Source: Rugalucina vietnamica (Eukaryota; Mollusca; Bivalvia; Lucinida; Lucinidae). From it: a DNA stretch of 64,000 bases. Below the pieces are notes generated by a model. That model made no database searches. It worked only from the letters and a program-made list of their open reading frames with translations, and was not told the DNA's origin. Location of the stretch: positions 57,476,312-57,540,311 of the forward strand of contig OZ024870.1 in assembly GCA_964017185.1 (NCBI GenBank). The letters run 5' to 3'. Each line of letters begins with the position of its first letter. Position 1 is the stretch's first letter. This document shows, one piece after another, positions 10,649-21,617 of the stretch. The position numbers and the translations under genes are program-made.

Positions 10649-10882
10649 GAGCCGCCTCGTGGGAAAACCAACAATCTGCATAGGCGAATAGAAAGGCGCA
10701 GATCAGCTTCGCGGTAACCGCGAAGCTGATCAGCGCCTTTCTTTTCGCTACTCGGATAGTACAATCCCTCCTCTACTTAACTCCAAAATTTCAAGCCTCT
10801 AGCCTGCTTCTGTAGCTGTACAGGCCAGTTTGTGTCAGACCTGTTAGGCAACCACATTGTTGGTTTTCCCATGAGACGGCTC
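10649..10882 (+). mobile_element. Hairpin MITE family B, copy 2, overlapping a gene end
   Basis: Complete copy flanked by ACAT at 10645-10648 and 10883-10886. The central stem (CAGATCAGCTTCGCGGTAAC mirrored) is intact. On the minus strand its right end supplies the last 13 codons and the TAA stop (10844-10846) of the three-exon gene. Confidence 0.9.
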
Positions 10883-13800
10883 ACATGTAGTTGGAACAGA
10901 AGGAATATCAGGCACCTCATCTTTCCCCAGCTTCAATTTCGCAAAAAATGTCCGATTTTGTAATGACTTATTGGAGGATCTGAAATGGGCTGGCATAAAA
11001 ACTTTTTCTTGGTATGATGCAAGATAATTACCTACCCTGTCAAAAAAGTTTGCTTTTACCCTATCTATTGCTACTTTATCAGAAGGAACTCCAGTGCATA
11101 AAAACCTATAATTCAAAGCTAACCACAATAAGAGTGTGGAAACTGGTGACAGATCATCATATGCTGTAAATAACACTGTATTTGGTAGATTTGAAACCAG
11201 AACATCATTTTCTGAATCATATAACATTATTCTAAAATGCTCTTTTCCTATCATAATACCTGGCACAAGACAGTTGTCCAGGTATGATGTCTTCCTTTCT
11301 AAAAATGAAAATACTACTGTCTGTGCAACAAGTTGAGATTCTGACTTTATGTTCACATTATCAAATGAATTAACCGACACTGATTCCTCTTCTTCTTCGC
11401 TGAACTGTATTTTGATGTTGTTATCTAGTATGACATCTGTCCTTCCACTCCATCCAGTTTCACAACCTGTCGAAAAAAAAAAAGATAATATATATACATG
11501 TATATATATAGGGGGATTAAACCATTAACAGTGCAAGGCGCGCTTTCGGCTTTCGCCTTCTTCAGAGTCAATATGTATTTACAGGTAAGAACTGGAAAAA
11601 ATGAAAGAAAAAAATGAAAATAGGTAAATAAATAAAATAAAAACAATGCAAAAATACACAAAAATCACATAAGATGTGACAAAGTTGACACCACTGTATG
11701 TTCGGCAGTGGGTAAATGACTTTGACTCTCGTTTGTGCTTATTACCATGTCAAAACTACCAATGACGATGCCATTAAAGTGTTCCAATCGTTGCAAAACG
11801 GTGTTTGGTAATCTAAACTTGAGTTTTAACGCAGTTAATACGGTATAAATGTGTAAAATTGGCATAAAATATCAATATGCTTGTCAAGCAGTGTGCGCTT
11901 ATGCACATGATTTTCGGAAACGACCAGGGTGTGTGCTTATTGGTGCATGTGCGCTAATTAGAACGAATACGGTAATTTTGAGTTGTAATGCATTATATTA
12001 CAATTATGTAATGAAAACAAAATGGCCCATTACAAATGACTTTGCATTACTTTAAAAATGTAATTCATTACAATTACATTACAATTTCAATTACCACAGG
12101 TCTGCCCCCTTCATATGGATGCTTCATGTATATTATATTATTAAGCTTTGATTGTCAAAGCAGTTTCTAAGGAGAAAATGTTTGTGTATTATTGTATTAT
12201 ATGTGTATATTGCCCCAGGGTGGAAGCAGAAGATCCCCTGGGGTCAATCTTCTTTTCAGAATCATTGATATTCAGCCCTACTGCCCATTTCATGCAAGAT
12301 TTTCCATTGAAATGACATTTTAAATAACAGTTTTCCCCCATTCAAATACATAGGTGACCTATGTTGACCTTGCCGTTAAATAGGTCAAGGTCATCAAAGG
12401 GTCATGATTTATACATACTTTGTGATGCTTGAGTCATCAGAGTCATCAATGCTTCATGTCAAGTTTAGTTGAAATCGATCCACTGATTCTAGAGATTTTT
12501 GAAGGATTTTTTTTTCTACGGCCTTAGTGTATTATTGAAACAAGAATCTCTTTCTAGTTATTCTTGAGTTAATACCTTTATAGGCCTATACTTAAAACCA
12601 GTTTTGAAATGGACTATTCCGAAGTGGGTGTGCTCACTTCTGAATTATTGCAAAAAAGTGTATTTATTGAATTTTGACGAGTTTCAAAAGCTGATGTTCT
12701 GATATTATGTGGTCTCTGTAAAAAATAAAAGGTACTCATTTCAGATTTGTCTATACAGTGAGTTTTTGCTTTTCGAAATTTGGTTAAGAAGTACCTGAAT
12801 CACCCTTGGACCACCAACTTCGAAATACGTCATAAGTCAGGAAGCAGTTCCATTAATTTAATAATGGCGCCCTTTCATGAAGCAGTTTCATTCATAGATT
12901 TATATTTAGTGATCATATTTCAGGAGTTATTCATGCTGTATCCTAATAATCATTGTATTAGGATGAAACGTATTCTATTATCAAAGCATTGCTACATAGA
13001 ATATAGTGTCAAAGCAACTAGTTTTATTATTTTGGTTGACATTAAATCAATATGGGCTGGTCCATGTGAGACCGTTACAACATTGCCTTCAATCGAAACG
13101 GGGTGTAAAGAAAAGAATGAACATGATTCACTGCTTTCTGTTTCATAACTGTGTATAATAAATTTTACAAGGAAGGTCCAAATTGGTCATTTTGAAATTA
13201 CACGGCTAACAAACCTTTAAATGCGTAACCGCGGTTAAGAAAAGAAATCCGATTCATGTCCTTCCGGTTTCGCATCAGATGACCAACAAAAGGTAAACAA
13301 ACTTTTGCAGCTCGTGTTTCCGAGTAAAATATTTCGATTCGAAGACAAATATTATAATTCTCTCAATGCTATTTTATTAATTAGACATTGCTATATTTGG
13401 ACCCCAAAGGATTTCCAGAATTTTTTCTTTATAATCATGATTTTTATTCCCTACCCCAAAACACATGTTGGGATTACATTGTACACGACGAAAATGTGGG
13501 TCAGTCGCAGGGATATTTTTAGATTTCCGCTCATTACGTCCATATTAACGGAAAGCATTACAGTGCGCAGATGATTTTGACATTGTGTGAGGTCTGGTGA
13601 CAGTTTCGTTGCCTCTTGCCAATGCATTCTATGCATATGTGGTTAAAAGCTGTGTCAGCATTTCGGTTACGAATTTAATCATTAGAATGATAGCAATATA
13701 ATCATTATAGAACACATGTATTAAAGTTTTTGTTTTTGTTAATTGTTTTACGCTGAAAATTATTGTCACATTCTCTCGTCCTTTCTTAATATAAATATTT

Positions 13801-16800
13801 CTCACTCAAATTTGGTGTGTTTGTGATATTTGCAGTGAAAATGTTTGATATAAAATAATACAAACTGTCTATGAAATACATGTAATACAATAGTTCACAT
13901 GCATGATATTCCTGTTCATGAAGACGATTTTACAGCATTCTGTATACTTTAATTTGTTTTTTCTTGGTTTTATGCCTTTCAAAACGCTTTAAAGGAAAAT
14001 AAATACCATAACTTGAACAGGTTGAGGTTTTCAAACGTATCTTGAAATATACCCTTCATATTTTAATGATTAAATGCGTACCCATCTTTTTCTTCCCTTC
14101 AAATCGATAAAGCCGGGCACTAACACAAAGAAATACTGGCACAGACATCAGATGCAATTTAGTTAATACATATCTGTAAATTTGTCATGGAACAATCACT
14201 AAAATTTGATATTTACCAGCAAATTGTCCAATTTTTAGTTGTATTTCGCCGACTTTGGCCGTGTTGGAACACCAGGTTCGAAGAAGGGAATAAATAACTC
14301 AAAGACCATCAAATTATTTTGCGAGCTACTTTGGTGCTGACTTACAATAGTAAATAAGTGACAAAATAGCATTCATAGATAATCGATATATTTCTGTACT
14401 AAAATATAATCATCAATCGATCCTAGTAGTGTATGTTTTGTTTACCTTTTCTTGGTCTTCATATGCGCAACCGGAAGGGCGTGAATCGGATTTTCTTTCT
14501 TAACCGGCGGTTACGCATTTAAAGGTTTGTTAGCCGTGAATTATAATGAACAAAATCTAGTACTTAGAATGTAGAGATTGAATGATTAATTGTTTTATTC
14601 ACTTGACATACCTGTAAAACGTGTTATTCACTATAATAGACTAATCCAAACTTCCAGCGCACTTACTACCAATTATCAATGAAGGGTTGTTCCATTTGCT
14701 GCACAGGGGTGTAAACAAATGCTTCCGCATGCTTCCGTTGCTTTCTATTTTATAACTCATGTTCATTACTCTCCAATCACGAGAAAATGTCTTTTCAAAG
14801 ACAACTTGTGACAAAAATCTAGCATTTAGTTTGTAGAACTATATGTAATTTAGTTTGTTTTCTTATTATACCTGTAAGTCAATAGAATGGGCAAATCCAA
14901 TATTCCAAAAATAGATTGCCTTGCTAGCAATTTGGGTAAAATACATCACCATGTATGGTGTACTGGAAGGGTCAAAATGACCGAAGTGGTAAACCGAACT
15001 GTCCATGCCTTTTTCGAAATAGACATGCACCCGCAAATATAGGGGTGCACCCACATATTTAGAGGTTCACCCCTATTTTAAGATAGAGGTTAACCCCTAG
15101 AATGCCGGTACACCGTCATAGATTGTGATTTTGTCTGGTAGTCCGTTTGATTGTGACTGCTTGGTGGCACTGATGAGTGTGACTCTTCCAGGTAGTCGTG
15201 TCTGTATTGTTGTACGTTGGTATAATAAATATATTATGTATGTATCATATAAAATATTATGTTATTTTCAGTTACATGCACTGTGTATGTGACATGTTAT
15301 TTCACATATGTGGCGTTATGTTATGTTGCATATATAATGTTAGGTTACATATGTAATATTATGTTACATATGTACGTTATGCCATTTTGACCCTTCTAGA
15401 ACACCATAACTAAGATTTTGAGTGCGTCGTCTTAAATAGGGTAAAATACATCAATTAGTATGAGTCACTTCGTCCTAAGGTTAAGATTTCTGAATAAAAA
15501 AAGTTGAATTAAATAAATAATAATGAATAAATCATGAATCGCCAAACGTTGACCGAAATGTGCGGCATCGCCCATGGATCCGCAAATGGGGTCTTTTTAG
15601 CCATAATTAAATAAATATTACATCTCCATTGACCATAAGGTCGTAAGAAAAAGACGAGCTTCTTGACGCCTAAACACGTATATTGCAGGCATTTTGTTGT
15701 TGTAATTCAGAAATGGTGACCCAGTCCCCATAACCATAGCTGTTGCGTTTGGTATCAAATCAAATAAATGCACAAGTGTGTATTATTGTACTCCATATAG
15801 CTACGTTCATACAGTTACATGTGAGTGACTAAATAAACAGACATGCACTAAACAAACAAAAAGCTCTAAACACTTTTTAACGGTTGCCTTACTCCGTGTT
15901 TGAGAAATGGTGTGACAGTTGATAGAGGCCAAATCCAAAATAACAAATCACGTCCAGTTTCGAATGATGTCTCTAAAGTCATTGATTGTTGAAAGTGTTA
16001 GAACGCATGAAAATTAAAGTTGACCGCTATTAACCGCTGACCTACATGCGTCATGGTACTAATAGGGTTATATCTCGGCGCTGTAGCTTATGTCACTTTA
16101 ATTTGAATGCATCGACAATGTCTCCGCTTTTTTTATTTATTTTTTTTTTATTTATTTTTTCTTCTTTTTTTTTGTACCCAAGAGTTTATGGTTATTTTTA
16201 TGACAACAATGAAACAACTCTACAGTCCGTGGTGCATGAGTTTCTGTCGTCCTGACGATTAACTTGCCCACTACTATTTATTGCGCTCAACCTGACATTA
16301 ATGTGGAATTGGCACTGTAAATTCAGAAACTTCATTTTCGATGTGCAGACTGGGCATTTAGATATTCACATAACCAACTCGTAAGATTATAATTCATATA
16401 GTACAGTTTAGCCTTATTTCTGTGATGAGCATTTACGACAGATCAATTATCATTTTTTTGAATTATTAACCAACAGTTATACGTACAAAGAGTCAATACA
16501 TGCTACTATTGAACCATTCTGTGTCTATTCAACATAAACTTATTGAAAATGAAGGGTAAACACACTGTCACAGAAAAAATATAATGTATAAAACACACAC
16601 TTAAACTGCTGACAACGTTTACGCTCTCCCTTGTAGTCATTTTGATTGTGACTTTGTCTGGTAGTCCGTTTGATTGTGACTGCTTGGTGGCACTGTTGAG
16701 TGTGACTCTTCCAGGTAGTCGTATCTGTATTGTTGTACGTTGGTATAAGAAATACATTATGTATGTATCATATTAAATGCTATGTTATGTTCAGTTACAT

Positions 16801-19800
16801 GCACTGTGTTCTGTGACATGTTATTTCACATATGTGGCGTTATGTTATGTTGCATATATTATGTTACATATGTAATTTTATGTTACATCTGTAACGTTAT
16901 GGTACATGCGTTATATAAGATGCATTATGTTACGTGTTTTGCTACAAACATAACGCTATGTTGCATAACGGGTGCTGATTCATTCATGTTGTTACATATG
17001 TTGCGTTTTGATACATTATGTTACATACATTACATAACTTATGTCACACACGTTATGTCACATACGTTACTTCCGTTTATAATGTATTCCATACTGAGAT
17101 TTATCAAGATTTCATAGATTTGACTATAACAACACTGTCTGTTTTGTGTGTATCTTTGATGAGCTACGCTATTTCAGAATGTATGAAAATTCTTAAGATG
17201 CAACGACACCACATATGTGAATGAGAGCATGAGAGAGTGCATATATATAAGTGAAACATGTATTGTTTTAATATTGAATCAATTGTTTACACCATTATGT
17301 CATAAATAGCTAGCTATGTTAATTTATTTGGGGGAGGGCTATCTAATGTTTATTTTTGCAAAATTATGTTTACTCCTAGAGATCTTACACGCACAAATAT
17401 GTTACATACATTGCGTTATGTTACATATTTTACACTATGTAACATATGATAAACTTTGTTACATGCTATGTTATATATGTTTTGTAATGTTGCATATGTT
17501 ACATATGTTACGTTATATATGTTACGTATGTAACATACGTAACATACGTACATATGTAACATATGTTGCATGATATTTACATTGATTAACTATGCGCATA
17601 GCAACCACATCATCATAAAGATAGACAAAATAATTACGACAGATTGCCTGTAAGGATACTATGCTTCTATCTTAACAATAGGTTCTGACCAGTGCTTAAA
17701 CATTCTAAGCAAATGCATCGAGTCTTGTAAGCTCTAATAACATGTAGAAATGCATTAAGCAATTTTGACGTCATTTTCCAGGACAATGACGTCTGTAGGG
17801 TACATATAGTAAATTGGTCATAACTCACAAAAAAAAAACTGAAATAATCTGGTCAAATAAAGACTAACAGACTCTAGAAACATCATACATTCAATGTAAC
17901 ATTGTTTTTCTAATATTCAAAAAAATGTCCAAAGGTACTTTTTCTCACGTTGTGGCCCATATATATTACATATGTTGCATGGCGTGCATATTATGTTATG
18001 TAGTACAATGTTATATATGTTGTTTTATGTCACATGCGTTACATTATGTTTCATATGTTTTGTTACAAATGTTACATTGCTACAACATGCCGAGATTATG
18101 TCAAGAGTATATCGAGAAGCATGGCGGCTTCGAGTACAATCCACTTCTTCAAACGTAAATGCATGAAAAGGCATGTTTGATCGGCCACTCAATATTAGCA
18201 TTAACTAAAATGAAACAAGGCCGTATATAACATGTAGCACATGTTATAGTTTTTCTTGTTATATATATATGGGCATAGAGGCCATCTTGGTCATGTGACC
18301 TGGATTATTTATACATACGTTGGTTCTCCCTTCCCAAGGATGCTTCACATACAATTTGGCTTTGATTTGCCAAGCGGTTTCAGAGATGTTTGAATAGTAT
18401 AGTAATTTACATGTATATTGTCCCGGGGTGAGGGCATATGAGCCCCTGGGGTCCATTTTTTTTTCAGAATCATTAATACTCAGTTCAACTGTATATTTCC
18501 TGCAAGACATTCACTTTAAATGACATTTTAAAAGTTTTCTTCATTCATATGCATATGTGACCTATGTTGACCATGCCGTAAAATATGTCAAGGTCATCGC
18601 AGGGTTATGATTTATATATACATTGTAGTACTATTATAGCCATAGATGCTTCAAGTCAAGTTTCGTTGAAATCTGTCCATCGATTCTGGAGAAGATTTTT
18701 GAAGGGTTTTTACCATATATGGGCATGGCGGCCATCTTAGTCATGTGACCTAAATTATTTATATACACATTTAGTTCCCCCTTTCTATAGATGCTTCATA
18801 TAAAATTTGGCTTTGATTGGCCAAGCGGTTTCAGAGAAGAAAATCTTTGTAAAGTGTGGACCACAGGCCGGGAAGTCAATGGACAAACGACGGACGACTG
18901 ATGGACGGACACCGGATGCCTGCCTATCCTATAAGCTCACCTGTCATGTGAGCTAAATATAAACTATGAAGCTTCTTTGGCATATAAATTCTTATTCTAT
19001 AATGAAAGATAAAATTTGCATGTACTGACCATAACTTGTGTCATCAAAGCTTCCTCTGAAAACATCTTCTTTTTCACAAAAACAATTGCCACTTGTGACA
19101 TCCAGATGTGCATACTGTCTGTCTATCTTGTACTTGCTGTGGACTGCTAATTGTGATAGCAAGTGCTGCGCCACAATCACTGCCCATTTGCCTTCAACGC
19201 ATCTGCTTCCCGTCAGCTTTTCCTTTTCTTGAAACATTAAAACACCATTATCTGAAATATATCACAGCCGTATTTTTGCAGTCACCTTGTGCACTGCACA
19301 CTGAACTTAAATATTGCACCTAACGAAAGCAAGATATGTAGATCAGGACATATGGTAAATAAAATACCAGAGGTCCACAGGCCACAATGCTAACCTGAGT
19401 ACATGACTATTTGACTACAGTTTAACATTATTTCATTCAGTTTTACGTCCCTTTCAAGATTATTTCAGCTCATATGAGACGGGCCAATCAGTAGGTGGGG
19501 GCGAAAATGGGAGTACCCTGAGAAAAACACCTAGCACACCCGCAAGCAGAACTTGGCTTGTCTCATATGTAGCAAGTGCAGGGCTCGAACCTACAAGACC
19601 TAGCATGAAATACCTTAGGTGCGCAATGTTACCGGACTGCACCGTACTTATAATAGTCTCTTGATGTATACACCTGTCTAAAGGTCATCAAATGGCAGTA
19701 TCAAGAGATTCTGTGGCTATACTGCACATGTTCTGGGAGAGAGACTGCTATCAAGCCATAAACAATCTTATAAAACAGACAATGATCTCCACCCAAGTTT

Positions 19801-20912
19801 GTTTATCATCTCAGTTACAGATGCCTGATTGTCGTAATTACCAAGAGTCCAGCGAGCAGCCTTTCGCTGGACCATTTCAATCTTTACAACTGCAAAAGCT
19901 GATGAAACTATCAGAAACATACCAGAAGGATCAACAAAACCAGTGCCACGAAATGATTGGGTCGGACTTCATAAAATGCTGGGTCGGATGTTGTAATTTT
20001 TATTTTTTTATTTTTACCATAAAAATAGCAGAGTCGGCGGGTTGAGACAGGGTTGGTCGGGTTAGTGGAAACACAGCTATTTTTTTTTACGCCTTATTGC
20101 TTTAAAATAGTCAATAATTTTATCTTATGGGGTAGAGAGACTCTTAGAATTGTACCAGGACCCTCAAAAAACAAGCTTGTGAGTCATGGAATATGAAGCT
20201 GAGGAAAAAACCCTGCTAAGAAATGCGGTAGCTCAGTGGTCAGCGCACTGGCCTCTGGTGCTAGAGGTCCCGGGTTCGATCCCTGCCGGCGGCCAGGAAA
20301 ATTTGTTGGTCCGAACACGCTTTTCGTCGTGTCATTTGCAGGTATGACATGAAAAAGTGTGCCGTCCTTCCGATCGGGACGTTAACTGGAGGCCCCCTGT
20401 GCAGGTTAATGATCCCTACACAGGTTCTATCCTCATGTATTTAGGCTCATCCTGCAAACACACCGGAGTGTACAATGTACACCCAATTGATTGATGGCAG
20501 TAACAGGAAAACAAAACAAAAAACACTTACCACTGGACAAAAATTCGAGCAGTTTTGCCAAACAATTCTGAAGATTTGGATCTTTGGGAATATCAGATTC
20601 AGTTTCTTTTCCATCACAATAATTTTTAAGAATGGCTATTCCACGTTTAAAAAATATTCCCGCAGCAACAGCTCCCGGGTCCTTGATGTAAGGTTCTAAA
20701 TCACAAGTTGCATCTGTAAACGCAACTCTGCTCCGTGCATTTGCTTCTGTTATTTCATGAAATAAAAACTGTGCTCCACTGCTATATCCAGCAATAAGAT
20801 CATTTGTAGCGTCGCGCAAAATTTCAATTAATGCTTCATCTTTTCTAAATTCCTCAAATATAGACGAGAGTTTTTGTCTTTTGGGTTGTGGTTCGTGCTC
20901 CGCCATTGCCAC
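10844..20912 (-). CDS. Three-exon gene of unknown function, 408 aa
   Basis: Exons on the minus strand: 20912-20531, 19251-19030 and 11466-10844. Splice signals are good: donors AGTG|GTAAGTG and TATG|GTCAGT, acceptors ATATTTCAG and a poly-pyrimidine tract ending CGACAG. The phases join without a frameshift (382+222+623 nt). The protein starts MAMAEHEPQPKRQKL, with a basic, possibly nuclear-localising N-terminus, and MAEHE at residue 3 is an alternative start. Exon 2 has a Cys-containing GNCFCEK stretch. Exon 3 opens with GWSGRTDVILDN, an acidic EEEEE run, then LVAQTVVFSFLERK. The pattern GRTDVIL plus an Ile/Gln-Phe strand loosely recalls PD-(D/E)XK nuclease folds, but the catalytic E-x-K is not evident, so the function is unassigned. 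The last residues (CEPSHGKTNNVVA) come from a MITE. Intron 2 is 7.6 kb and full of repeats. Confidence 0.68.
11467..12105. other. Intron 2 start: low-complexity and short repeats
   Basis: Contains TATATA runs (11485-11510), a GCGCGCTTTCGGCTTTCGCC stretch and a CATTACAATTA-rich patch (about 11985-12095). No independent gene recognised. Confidence 0.5.
12106..12525 (+). mobile_element. Fragment of hairpin-ended tandem-unit element
   Basis: One unit with TGACCTTGCCGTTAAATAGG, GGTCATGATTTATA and CTTCATGTCAAGTTTAG, lacking both element ends. Diverged from the copies at 3.6-7.7 kb. Confidence 0.75.
12526..13200. other. No recognised feature
   Basis: A 122-codon frame at 12780-13148 has no recognisable motif and biased composition; it is not called. 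Nothing else seen. Confidence 0.4.
13201..14538. mobile_element. 1338-bp TIR element with 5-bp AATTA duplication
   Basis: Ends begin CACGGCTAACAAACCTTTAA and are mirrored at 14519-14538. Inverted similarity continues for about 110 bp through GTTACGCATTT / AAATGCGTAAC, GAATCGGATTTTCTTTCTTA and GGTAAACAAA. It is flanked by AATTA at 13196-13200 and 14539-14543. No transposase frame is recognised, so it is probably non-autonomous. Confidence 0.85.
14956..15406. mobile_element. TIR element carrying word arrays
   Basis: Inverted ends TGGTGTACTGGAAGGGTCAA (14956) and ..GACCCTTCTAGAACACCA (ending 15406) are each flanked by TA. The interior starts with a short array of GGTGCACCC / GGTTCACCC / GGTTAACCCC words (15020-15105). 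It continues with a GATTGTGA..TGTCTGGTAGTC segment and an ACATATGT word array (15228-15390). The same left end and word set recur at 33227-33822. Confidence 0.7.
15407..16635. other. No gene recognised
   Basis: Intronic sequence. Poly-T/TTTA tracts at about 16127-16172. A GC-richer patch at 15540-15770 attracted attention but could not be assigned (see rejected list). Confidence 0.4.
16636..17090 (+). repeat. Direct duplicate of 15119-15375 with expanded ACATATGT array
   Basis: 16640-16900 repeats 15119-15375 (GTCTGGTAGTCCGTTTGATT...TGGTATAA...) at high identity, about 1.5 kb apart. The TTATGTTACATATGT array is longer here (about 16780-17080). Frames through it are repeat artefacts. Confidence 0.8.
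17394..17580. repeat. ACATATGT / ACGTATGT word array
   Basis: Permuted palindromic words (ACATATGT, ACGTATGT, GTTACGTAT-like) with spacing of about 10-20 bp. Related to the arrays at 15228, 16780 and 17950. Confidence 0.7.
17950..18090. repeat. ACATATGT word array, diverged
   Basis: TATTACATATGTTGCATGGC, TTATATATGTTG and TTACATTATGTTTCATATG are variants of the array at 16780. Confidence 0.6.
18255..18956 (+). mobile_element. 3' part of hairpin-ended tandem-unit element
   Basis: One and a half units ending with the GACGGACG-type run and a shortened terminal stem (AGCTCACCTGTCATGTGAGCT, 18936-18954). The 5' end is missing. Confidence 0.8.
19440..19650. repeat. Dispersed repeat fragment (GGGAGTACCCTGAGAAAAAC)
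   Basis: A segment with GGGAGTACCCTGAGAAAAAC and CAGGGCTCGAACCTAC resembles a widespread invertebrate/fish dispersed repeat. It lies in intron 1 of the three-exon gene. Boundaries unclear. Confidence 0.4.
20224..20420 (+). mobile_element. tRNA-derived SINE
   Basis: tRNA-like head with box A TAGCTCAGTGG (20229-20239) and box B GGTTCGATCC (20273-20282), separated as in a tRNA. The body has CGGGACGTTAACTGGAGGCC and CAGGTTAATGATCCCTACAC, similar in layout to the SINE at 785-945 and reminiscent of MetaSINE-type central domains. The anticodon arm does not fold into a normal 7-nt loop, so this is not a functional tRNA gene. It lies in intron 1, antisense to the host gene. Confidence 0.75.
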
Positions 20913-21119
20913 TGGTGTCTGACCTTCACTAAATGCACTCTATATGAGTAATTGTAGCATGTTTAAACATTTAAAAAAGAAAACACTTATATATACATGT
21001 AGTTCTAATGGTGGACCATTGTATTTTGACACACAGGGAGCCGGCACGTATGGGTCTTTTATACCCTAAAATGGCCAAAAAGACAATATAGGTCGATAAA
21101 ACAATTATATATTGACAAG

Positions 21120-21273
21120 GGTTCCAGATCAAAATATGCCAATTTATACCATCTTCTGTAACAAGCACTAAATTCTTCACAAATTCACTTTCACAAAATT
21201 CCTCTGCGTTGTATTGTAGGTAATTCAATCCTGTATCCATAAAAACCCAGGAAATTTCCACTCCTGCAGTCAT
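21120..21273 (-). other. Possible upstream exon, unproven
   Basis: An open frame reading MTAGVEISWVF...LVTEDG has balanced amino-acid use and lies 5' of the three-exon gene. The only nearby donor-like site (GATG|GTATAA) is in a phase that does not join the MAMAEHE exon. It could be an exon of another transcript or chance. Confidence 0.2.
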
Positions 21274-21617
21274 TTTCCAGCAACAGTGAAATTTTTACAT
21301 CAACACCGGTAGAAATTTCTAACTCGACCGAGAAGTCGCAACATGCGTTTTTACCCGTAAAGTGTACATTTCCAGCGTGTCAGCGAATATTGGCTGACAC
21401 ATGCAATTACATCAATACTAAACTAATTTATACCTGCAAAAACAAATCCAGAATTGTGCATGCGTGTGCAAAATATTTCACAAAATCAACTGTCTTTGTG
21501 GAGAAATTGCTCCAGCAGCCATATTGTGAGAAAAGATTGTCACGTGACAAAATTTGTAACATTCATTCTGAGTTGATGAAGCGGCTCAAATTAAATTCAA
21601 GCAATTTTAAATAGCGG

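Noticed and set aside
10345..10717. Two overlapping plus-strand small proteins
   Set aside because: They run through a palindromic MITE and MITE B; no independent coding support.
15540..15775. Possible nuclear copy of mitochondrial rRNA or a short protein exon (minus strand)
   Set aside because: An AAAAAGACCCC stretch and two competing 30-40 codon frames were noted, but no continuous rRNA similarity or splice sites could be supported.
16782..18166. Several Cys/Tyr-rich small proteins
   Set aside because: They are translations of the ACATATGT word arrays.
20225..20290. Functional tRNA gene
   Set aside because: Box A and B are good but the anticodon arm does not form a normal loop and a SINE body follows.
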